A DNA stretch of 44,278 bases from IMG/VR virus record IMGVR_UViG_3300024999_000179, positions 1 through 44,278 of that record. One strand, given 5' to 3'. This document shows positions 39,838 through 44,278 of this stretch, one piece after another. This DNA comes from a virus. The position numbers and the translations under genes are program-made. Below the pieces are notes generated by a model, which had not been told where the DNA came from, searched no databases, and saw only the letters and a list, made by a program, of their open reading frames with translations. How positions within the stretch are numbered: position 1 is the first letter of the stretch; each line of letters opens with the position of its first letter.

Positions 39838-40472
39838 GCGCGGCAATCATCCCCCGACCGATCTATCGGCGGGTGGCATATGACCTGCGCGGGCTCTCCT
39901 GGTGGCGGCAGCTTGTCGAGGTGGCCCGCAATCCGCCCAGGATGGAGCTGATGGAGGACTGGATCGTCACCCTGCCGGGTGGTCTGCGCATCATTGTGCC
40001 GCGAGGATTCATCACCGACGGGGCCTCGATACCGCGGCTGCTCTGGTGGCTGATCTCGCCGTTCGGGCCGCTTCTCGAGGGCGCGATACTCCACGATTTC
40101 GGCTATCAGTACGGCTATCTGCTGTCTCCCTACACTACCCTGCAGGCCTACAATGTCCGCTCGCACGAGCTGAGGCAGGAGTTTGCCGACATCTACGGCC
40201 GGAATATCCCGGTCTATGTCGGGCGGCCGCAGCTCTTTTTCGATCGCCTGCTGAAGCTGGTCACCATTGAGGCAAACGGCGCCAGCCTGCAGGCCTGGGC
40301 CGCGTTTTCGGCCCTGCGGGTCTTCGGGGACCTGGCCTGGTCCCGCTACCGGGCGGAGGGCCCGGCAGCCTATACCCGCAACTCGCTCTATCTGCCCGGC
40401 GTCGACTCCAGCGGCCGGGCGATTGAACGTCCGGGCGGCGAGGCGGCCATGCCGGAGGCGGTCTGGCCATGA
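39834..40472 (+). CDS. DUF1353 family protein
   Basis: This 212-residue protein contains the DUF1353 core: VPRGFITDGASIPRLLWWLI, then ILHDFGYQYG with the conserved His-Asp. Such proteins are common beside phage lysis genes. The conserved polar residues suggest an enzyme, but none has been established to my knowledge. It overlaps the holin candidate by four bases and the 27-residue zinc protein by ATGA. Confidence 0.8.
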   Translation: MSAAIIPRPIYRRVAYDLRGLSWWRQLVEVARNPPRMELMEDWIVTLPGGLRIIVPRGFITDGASIPRLLWWLISPFGPLLEGAILHDFGYQYGYLLSPYTTLQAYNVRSHELRQEFADIYGRNIPVYVGRPQLFFDRLLKLVTIEANGASLQAWAAFSALRVFGDLAWSRYRAEGPAAYTRNSLYLPGVDSSGRAIERPGGEAAMPEAVWP

Positions 40473-40552
40473 TCTGCCCCGACTGCGGCGCCGTCCTGGC
40501 GCGCGATTGGATATGTGACGTCTGTGGCTGGATCGCCGCCGGCGACTGCTAA
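40469..40552 (+). CDS. 27-residue zinc-knuckle micro-protein
   Basis: An ATGA overlap with the DUF1353 gene starts a 27-residue frame reading ICPDCGAVLARDWICDVCGW, then IAAGDC. Two CxxC pairs twelve residues apart are the minimum for a zinc knuckle. Coupled translation and the non-random composition argue that it is real. Function is unknown. Confidence 0.6.
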   Translation: MICPDCGAVLARDWICDVCGWIAAGDC

Positions 40553-40593
40553 GGATATTTACCCGGCCTGGATGGCCGGAAAGGTTAGCTGAA

Positions 40594-40929
40594 ATGCCCG
40601 AGACGGAGAGAAAACCGGAACAATACAGGACCCGGCGAAACAGTCTGACCAATGAGGACCTCGACGCAATTTCCGCCATTGTCGAGGCTACTTATAAAAA
40701 ACGGCAGCATGGCGCGGAAGATTGTCGTTTTGGCGATATCACCCCCGAAGACCTGAAGGATATGGTCGACGTCTTCAAAGAGTTCAAGGCCGCCATGTCC
40801 GACTCCAAGAAAATTGTCCGGCGGTTTCTCGTGATGCTCATCCTTACCAGTATCACCGGGGCCGCCATCTATGGCTGGTGGGCGAAGGTCTCCGATGCCG
40901 CCAAACAGGCCATCCTGCCGGGAAAATGA
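40594..40929 (+). CDS. C-terminally anchored membrane protein
   Basis: This 111-residue protein has a polar helical N-terminal region (NEDLDAISAIVEATYKKRQH) and one membrane segment near residues 80-96, ending in AKQAILPGK. This tail-anchored shape is seen in phage lysis modules as antiholins or secondary holins. No direct relative is recognised. Confidence 0.6.
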   Translation: MPETERKPEQYRTRRNSLTNEDLDAISAIVEATYKKRQHGAEDCRFGDITPEDLKDMVDVFKEFKAAMSDSKKIVRRFLVMLILTSITGAAIYGWWAKVSDAAKQAILPGK

Positions 40930-40931
40930 CC

Positions 40932-41102
40932 ATGAGTACAGTACAACGAATCGAAGAATTGCTGTCAGCCGCCGTCAAGGTGCCGATCAGGGATGCCGCC
41001 GGCATAATCACCCCTGCCGGAATCGACGCGGCGGCCAAGGTCAAGGCCATTGGCGAATGTCTGAAGAGCGCCAAAGAAGAGGAGCACAATGAGACAACCT
41101 GA
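40932..41102 (+). CDS. Small lysis-module protein
   Basis: This 56-residue ORF (RIEELLSAAVKVPIRDAAG, then IITPAGIDAAAKVKAIGECL) starts two bases after the previous stop and overlaps the endolysin start by 14 bases. It looks like a small helical cytoplasmic protein. Function is unknown. Translational coupling with the endolysin is likely. Confidence 0.55.
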   Translation: MSTVQRIEELLSAAVKVPIRDAAGIITPAGIDAAAKVKAIGECLKSAKEEEHNETT

Positions 41103-41616
41103 TCGTGAGAAAATAAAAAAATGGCTCGTCAGGATCAATGGCCACGAGGGCGGATATTCCAACAGGTCGCCGAAAGCAGACCCTGGTGGAGAAACCAAGT
41201 GGGGTATATCCAAGCGCTCCTATCCGCATCTGGATATCAAGAACCTGACGCTCGACCAGGCAGCAGAGATCTACCTGCTGGAATTTATCGCTCCCATCTC
41301 CTCGAGGCAGCTGCCTGATGCCATAACCTACCAGCTAATAGATTTTTCCGTGCATAGTGGTATCAGGAGGGCGGTAAAAGAGCTGCAGCGATGGATGAAC
41401 ATCGTCATCGACGGGCAACGAGTGGAGCCGGACGGAGTGATCGGGCCATACACCCGGGCAAAAATCCTGTCGTTTTCCGATTCGGACCTGGTGATGATCA
41501 TCATCGCCGCCCGGCTGAAATTTTTAAAGGATTTGAACAACTGGCACGATAACAGTCGCGGCTGGGCGGATAGAATGGCAAACAACCTGATCTATGGGGT
41601 AGAAGACACTGACTAG
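41089..41616 (+). CDS. Endolysin, GH108-type muramidase
   Basis: This 175-residue enzyme should cut peptidoglycan glycan strands. HEGGY puts the catalytic Glu at residue 20, followed by DPGGETKWGIS (residues 32-42), the family signature. The C-terminal 100 residues (LIDFSVHSGIRRAVKELQRW, then DGVIGPYTRAKI) match the PG_binding_3 domain usually linked to it. No signal peptide is seen, so export needs a holin. A 23-bp repeat array begins inside its stop codon. Confidence 0.92.
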   Translation: MRQPDREKIKKWLVRINGHEGGYSNRSPKADPGGETKWGISKRSYPHLDIKNLTLDQAAEIYLLEFIAPISSRQLPDAITYQLIDFSVHSGIRRAVKELQRWMNIVIDGQRVEPDGVIGPYTRAKILSFSDSDLVMIIIAARLKFLKDLNNWHDNSRGWADRMANNLIYGVEDTD

Positions 41617-41866
41617 ATCTGCTCCGGGGTTTTCAGATCTGCTCCGTCTGGGTTTTCAGATCTGCTCCGTCTGGGTTTTCAGATCTGCTCCGTCTGGGTT
41701 TTCAGATCTGCTCCGTCTGGGTTTTCAGATCTGCTCCGTCTGGGTTTTCAGATCTGCTCCGTCTGGGTTTTCAGATCTGCTCCGTCTGGGTTTTCAGATC
41801 TGCTCCGTCTGGGTTTTCAGATCTGCTCCGTCTGGGTTTTCAGATCTGCTCCGTCTGGGTTTCACC
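41615..41866. repeat. 23-bp tandem repeat array (iteron-like)
   Basis: The unit AGATCTGCTCCGTCTGGGTTTTC runs head to tail. Unit starts are every 23 bp from 41635 to 41842 (nine exact copies and a last one lacking a T), after one 20-bp degenerate copy at 41615. Each boundary contains the palindrome CAGATCTG. The array starts at the endolysin stop and runs into the 3' end of the leftward gene for a ribbon-helix-helix protein. Two diverged units with a 23-bp offset lie upstream of that gene (42133-42175). This suits a binding array. The sequence is given as 20 bases or fewer per motif: core CTCCGTCTGGGTTT. Confidence 0.93.
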
Positions 41867-42069
41867 ACAACGGGGCGGCGCCAGCCGTGCGCAAGGCACA
41901 GCGCCGCCTCGATCTCTTTTGCCCGGCTCTTCGGCAGGCTGTCCAGCTTTTTAATCAGCCAGTCCGGCAACGTCAGGCCGACCTGCCGTTTTTTTAGATA
42001 GGGATCTTTTTTCGGGGCGCCGGATCCTTCCCGGGCGCCGCCCCATTCCCCCTTCTCGGTTTTGCTCAT
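41794..42069 (-). CDS. Ribbon-helix-helix DNA-binding protein
   Basis: The ATG at 42069 follows GGAGAG and gives 91 residues. An N-terminal GGAREGSGAPKK segment (GG-R-G-GRP type, DNA-minor-groove-like) leads to a ribbon-helix-helix: strand RQVGLTLP, helix DWLIKKLDSLP, then KSRAKEIEAALCLAHG. Such proteins bind short tandem DNA repeats as dimers of dimers. The last about 24 codons are encoded by the 23-bp repeats, whose three-frame cycle supplies the stop, so the true C-terminus may have been replaced. A repressor or partition-type role is inferred. Confidence 0.75.
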   Translation of the reverse strand: MSKTEKGEWGGAREGSGAPKKDPYLKKRQVGLTLPDWLIKKLDSLPKSRAKEIEAALCLAHGWRRPVVVKPRRSRSENPDGADLKTQTEQI

Positions 42070-42120
42070 AGGCTCTCCATTTTTGCCTGAGAGTATATAT
42101 ATATTTTTCAAAAGGCAAGC

Positions 42121-42153
42121 AAAAACCCGGGGGATTACTCCGCCCGGGTTTTT
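42121..42153 (-). terminator. Bidirectional intrinsic terminator
   Basis: AAAAACCCGGG (42121-42131) pairs with CCCGGGTTTTT (42143-42153), giving a GC stem with T-runs on either strand. It separates the 42202-42602 genes from the ribbon-helix-helix gene. Its right arm overlaps a diverged copy of the 23-bp repeat core. Confidence 0.85.
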
Positions 42154-42175
42154 GGTCTTGCTCCGTCCAGGTTTA
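42133..42175. promoter_or_regulatory. Two diverged 23-bp repeat units upstream of the ribbon-helix-helix gene
   Basis: Two units share CTCCG(C/T)C(C/T)(G/A)GGTTT with the array at 41615-41866. Their CTCCG cores are at 42138 and 42161, exactly 23 bp apart. They lie 64-106 bp upstream of the ATG, where an autoregulatory operator could sit. The overlap with the terminator stem is a caution. Confidence 0.5.
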
Positions 42176-42201
42176 AGGGATCATTTTTCTGCGGTGTTTG
42201 T

Positions 42202-42582
42202 CTACCGGTAGGGCCGATCGTATTGGCCGATGTTGATGTCCACGTACCAGCCGACATCAAAATAGTCCGTCATGGTGTCGGATCGGTCGTGGTTGCCCTT
42301 CATCATCGCCCGGTAGGCCCTTTTTAAAAATGTGAGGGCCTGGCCGCTGTAGTTTTTATCGATGTGGTATTCGTTTACTCGGATGTGGGTTGCCGGGGTA
42401 AAATCACCGTAGCCGTTGTCTCTCCATGCGGCCTCGGCCCTGGCGTTGTAGTCGGTCAAAAAATCGATTGACCCGGCCTGGATGTTGAGTACGAGCGTAG
42501 AGTGATGCCGTACGGCCAGGCTGGCCTTCATGCCAAATTCCCTGCATATCTCCATGATTTCCGGAGCCATTTTCTTTTTCAT
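42202..42582 (-). CDS. Accessory-region hypothetical protein
   Basis: This 126-residue protein has an N-terminal helix and strand (EIMEICREFGMKASLAVRHH), HIRVNEYHID and a C-terminal RAYRAMMKGNHDRSDTMTDY, then FDVGWYVDINIGQYDRPY. I recall this C-terminal pattern in small proteins of plasmids and phages, possibly related to large polyvalent protein domains. The family name is uncertain. A 7-codon ORF with its own ribosome site overlaps the start. Confidence 0.65.
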   Translation of the reverse strand: MKKKMAPEIMEICREFGMKASLAVRHHSTLVLNIQAGSIDFLTDYNARAEAAWRDNGYGDFTPATHIRVNEYHIDKNYSGQALTFLKRAYRAMMKGNHDRSDTMTDYFDVGWYVDINIGQYDRPYR

Positions 42583-42602
42583 CTCTGCGATACGTATGCC
42601 AT
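42579..42602 (-). CDS. Possible 7-residue leader peptide
   Basis: GGAGAAAATC precedes ATG 42602, which opens MAYVSQR and ends TGA overlapping the next ATG (ATGA, 42579-42582). The downstream gene lacks its own clear ribosome site, so this tiny frame may deliver ribosomes by coupling. Confidence 0.35.
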   Translation of the reverse strand: MAYVSQR

Positions 42603-42630
42603 GATTTTCTCCTATTAATAGAGATTCAAA

Positions 42631-42759
42631 TTACTCAAAAAAAACAGTGGTAGTGATGGGTTCAAGCCAGGCCAGAAAATCGAGATCTGAAATATTCGGG
42701 TTACCGTCGATGATGATCTGCAGGGCCTCAACCGCTCCAATGTCGTTGTGTTTTTCCAT
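42631..42759 (-). CDS. 42-residue acidic protein
   Basis: GGAGAAAATACC lies before ATG 42759. The product (EKHNDIGAVEALQIIIDGNP, then DLDFLAWLEP) is acidic and helical, with composition unlike chance. A longer ORF in another frame here (42615-42833) is not supported. It lies just downstream of a good promoter candidate, so it is the first gene of a leftward unit. Function is unknown. Confidence 0.55.
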   Translation of the reverse strand: MEKHNDIGAVEALQIIIDGNPNISDLDFLAWLEPITTTVFFE

Positions 42760-42804
42760 GGTATTTTCTCCTGTTTGATATTTAATCTATATATGTTATT
42801 CAAG

Positions 42805-42833
42805 ATATAATTTCTTCTACCATGGATTTTCAA
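42805..42833 (-). promoter_or_regulatory. Sigma-70-like promoter, leftward
   Basis: On the minus strand TTGAAA (42828-42833) is followed after 17 bases by TTATAT (42805-42810), in AT-rich DNA 46 bp upstream of the 42759 start codon. It should drive the short leftward unit 42759-42202. Confidence 0.5.
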
Positions 42834-42873
42834 CTGGTGTCAAGAAATATCTATATATAAAAATCAAGGAGGG

Positions 42874-42912
42874 AAAAATAAAGGCCGGTCCGGGGATAAT
42901 CCCGATCCGGCC
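42874..42912 (-). terminator. Intrinsic terminator after the 42940 gene
   Basis: GGCCGGATCGGGA pairs with TCCCCGGACCGGCC (42883-42912, minus strand, small bulge) and is followed by TTTATTTTT. This is a textbook terminator for the leftward gene ending at 42940. Confidence 0.88.
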
Positions 42913-42939
42913 TGGCTTGTTGTTGTCGCTCGCTGTCGG

Positions 42940-43389
42940 TTATTTTTTGGCCAACCTCGCCACATAGGCCTCGATATCGCGCTCGTCACGATCAGAGCCG
43001 CCGCCGTACCAGAAACCGTTGGCCCACCACTCCAGGCAGGCGATATCGTAAGCCGGCAGGGTGGACAGCCGGGTGATCAGGTCCGGGCCGTCGATCTGCC
43101 ACTTCTCGGCCAGGCCCTCCAGGTCCATGGCGTCGCCGAGGGAGAGTGGCAGCTCGCTGCCGGCGGTAAATGAGTTGAGCGCGTGGGCGTTCATCACGTC
43201 GATCATCGCCATCAGCTCGCCGCGGCTAAACTTGTTTTTCAGGTCGTCGAGGGTGCGGGAGTAAAGCACCCGGCTGGCCTCGAGGACAAACTCTGCCCCC
43301 CAGGTGGCCGACTGGAAGGTATCGGCCAGCCAGTCGCGGGTTTTTTCAGATATTCTCGGGGTGATGTTCTTTTTTGTTGGTGCTGCCAT
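42940..43389 (-). CDS. Hypothetical accessory protein
   Basis: This 149-residue protein has AAGGAGA before its ATG and is helical: KKNITPRISEKTRDWLADTF, then LDDLKNKFSRGELMAMIDVM and LPAYDIACLEWWANGFWYGG. The N-terminal basic PTKKNITPRIS segment is often found in small DNA-associated proteins, but that is weak evidence. It lies between two terminator-like structures and is probably expressed from the 43964-43992 promoter. No family is recognised. Confidence 0.65.
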   Translation of the reverse strand: MAAPTKKNITPRISEKTRDWLADTFQSATWGAEFVLEASRVLYSRTLDDLKNKFSRGELMAMIDVMNAHALNSFTAGSELPLSLGDAMDLEGLAEKWQIDGPDLITRLSTLPAYDIACLEWWANGFWYGGGSDRDERDIEAYVARLAKK

Positions 43390-43440
43390 GGGGGTCTCCT
43401 TGGGTTGAGTTGTGGGCGGGTTGCCTCGCCCGGTTGTTTG

Positions 43441-43875
43441 TCAAATTCTGAAATATTTCCTGTTATCTCCTGACCCGAAGGCTCCGTAACGATCAGATCT
43501 GCCGCCCGTCCTCAGCCTGATTATATGGGCACAGGACCCACAGCCGATATAAAAATCCTCTCTATATCCACCCCGAATTACCCTGGAGTCAGCCCTGTTG
43601 TGGGCCTCAATTGTTCGCTCATATCGATCAACGGCCCTCTCGTTTAAAGGATCTGAGAAAATGTGCCACCTGTCTATTTTTTCCACCGGCACGCGGACCC
43701 CGTGTTTTCGGTGAAATCGAGCAGCCATGGCATGTTCTCTGCCCCTAGAGCATGTATACAAATACGCCCGTGGCTCACTACCGCCCATCTCGTGAATTTT
43801 CCGGTATGCTCCACGAATACCGCCAACAACTGCCAGCTCTGCCAATTTTACAGATTTTCTGTTATTCTTACTCAT
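43441..43875 (-). CDS. Hypothetical accessory protein, Arg-rich
   Basis: The ATG at 43875 has GGAGGA upstream and gives 144 residues. An in-frame ATG at 44004 would be upstream of the promoter found here and is rejected. The protein has LAELAVVGGIRGAYRKIHEM, SRGREHAMAARFHRKHGVRV and a C-terminal GCGSCAHII, and is rich in Arg and Gly. It could bind nucleic acid. No known domain is seen. It is the first gene of a leftward unit. Confidence 0.65.
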   Translation of the reverse strand: MSKNNRKSVKLAELAVVGGIRGAYRKIHEMGGSEPRAYLYTCSRGREHAMAARFHRKHGVRVPVEKIDRWHIFSDPLNERAVDRYERTIEAHNRADSRVIRGGYREDFYIGCGSCAHIIRLRTGGRSDRYGAFGSGDNRKYFRI

Positions 43876-43906
43876 GGTCAAATCCTCCGTTTCAGGGTTT
43901 GGTCTA

Positions 43907-43938
43907 GGCCCCGTTCCTGTTGCTGCAGGTCCGGGGCC
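43907..43938 (-). promoter_or_regulatory. Strong 5' leader hairpin
   Basis: Between the promoter at 43964-43992 and the 43875 start codon, GGCCCCG pairs with CGGGGCC and an inner CCTG pairs with CAGG. The stem would form in the leader RNA about 30 bases before the start codon. It lacks a T-run, so attenuation or RNA stability is more likely than plain termination. Confidence 0.5.
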
Positions 43939-43963
43939 GCTTCGTTTCGCTCTCGTATGATTA

Positions 43964-43992
43964 TTTATAGCATCGTTAAAAATAGATTGCAA
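43964..43992 (-). promoter_or_regulatory. Sigma-70-like promoter, leftward
   Basis: Minus-strand TTGCAA (43987-43992), then a 17-base spacer and TATAAA (43964-43969) followed by T. This is the best promoter match in the window and reads toward the 43875 gene. Confidence 0.72.
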
Positions 43993-44053
43993 GTAAAAAT
44001 ACAAGCGTTTTTACAATGGATGTATTTTTATTTCTCCCCGTTTGTTTTTTCTC

Positions 44054-44278
44054 TCCACCAGGCCGCAGGCCTGCATATCCTATCTCCTGCTATGGTGATC
44101 CACCGAGCAGCTGCAGGGGCAACCCCCTGCCCCCTGGTGGCTGTGCTGTAGTCCACCAGGCCGCAGGCCTGCATATCCTATCTCCTGCTATGGTGATCCA
44201 CCGAGCAGCTGCAGGGGCAACCCCCTGCCCCCTGGTGGCTGTGCTGTAGTCCACCAGGCCGCAGGCCTGCATATCCTA
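44054..44278. repeat. 98-bp tandem repeat reaching the window end
   Basis: Copies start at 44054, 44152 and 44250 (the last cut off after 29 bases) with an exact 98-bp period and no seen differences. Each has a 10-bp palindrome GCAGGCCTGC, a GGGCAACCCCCTGCCCC hairpin and complementary ends (CCACCAGG with CCCTGGTGG), so the whole unit can fold. No gene is seen. Perfect repeats at an end can mark where an assembly stopped. Confidence 0.9.

Noticed and set aside
41615-41866. CRISPR array
   Set aside because: The 23-bp units are contiguous, with no spacers between them, and no cas genes are present.
42615-42833. 72-residue leftward ORF
   Set aside because: Its start lies at the promoter candidate and its peptide is of poor composition. 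The 42-residue frame from 42759 has a good ribosome site and better composition.
1-44278. Prophage with both att sites in the window
   Set aside because: Only one tRNA-Leu fragment was found and no second copy of its 3' end is seen near the right end, so a left/right att pair cannot be supported.
44054-44278. Terminal redundancy of the phage genome
   Set aside because: The repeated 98-bp unit at the right end does not occur at the left end, so the window ends are not direct terminal repeats of each other.

Overview
The window reads as an essentially complete genome of a temperate, lambda-like tailed phage (siphovirus type). The gene order is integrase and repressor, early control, primase-helicase, terminase, gpW, portal, S49 protease with nested scaffold, capsid, tail tube, G/GT-type chaperone, tape measure, tail tip, lysis. 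The host is probably a high-GC Gram-negative bacterium. A sulfate-reducing Desulfobacterota host is only a guess from protein flavour. The control genes (about 1-4.8 kb) and the far right arm (41.6-44.3 kb) are more AT-rich than the structural block.

Layout. 0.2-2.8 kb: leftward integrase, a 59-bp 3' piece of a tRNA-Leu(CAA) gene that looks like the attP core, a membrane protein and a CI-type repressor. 2.9-6.2 kb: rightward Cro-like protein, three zinc-ribbon proteins that look like paralogues, a CII-family regulator and small proteins, with two small genes on the opposite strand. 6.2-8.6 kb: primase-helicase, followed by a repeat-rich region that may be the replication origin. 9-11 kb: accessory genes including a radical SAM enzyme. 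11-13.7 kb: terminase. 13.7-18.9 kb: small-gene cargo, including a damaged stretch where a cytosine methyltransferase start is fused to four perfect copies of a 56-residue ASCH-like end, followed by an SSB remnant. 19.1-26.5 kb: head and tail tube. 26.6-38.4 kb: tail, including a chimeric tip protein with a LamG-like domain and an unusual short-period repeat. 38.4-41.6 kb: lipoprotein, exported protein, holin candidates and GH108 endolysin. 41.6-44.3 kb: leftward accessory genes, a 23-bp tandem array beside a ribbon-helix-helix protein gene, and a 98-bp tandem repeat reaching the window end.

The tRNA piece lies between integrase and repressor, and the leftward genes at the right end would join the leftward integrase if the ends were closed. 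The window therefore looks like a circular phage genome opened at an arbitrary point, not a prophage cut out at its att sites. In the integrated state the repressor end and the integrase end would lie at opposite prophage ends.

The best leads are the ribbon-helix-helix gene with its 23-bp iterons, the methyltransferase/ASCH/SSB wreckage, the radical SAM enzyme, the origin-like inverted repeat, the zinc-ribbon trio and the repeat-containing tail tip protein. All functions are read from sequence by eye. No database search or structure prediction was possible.
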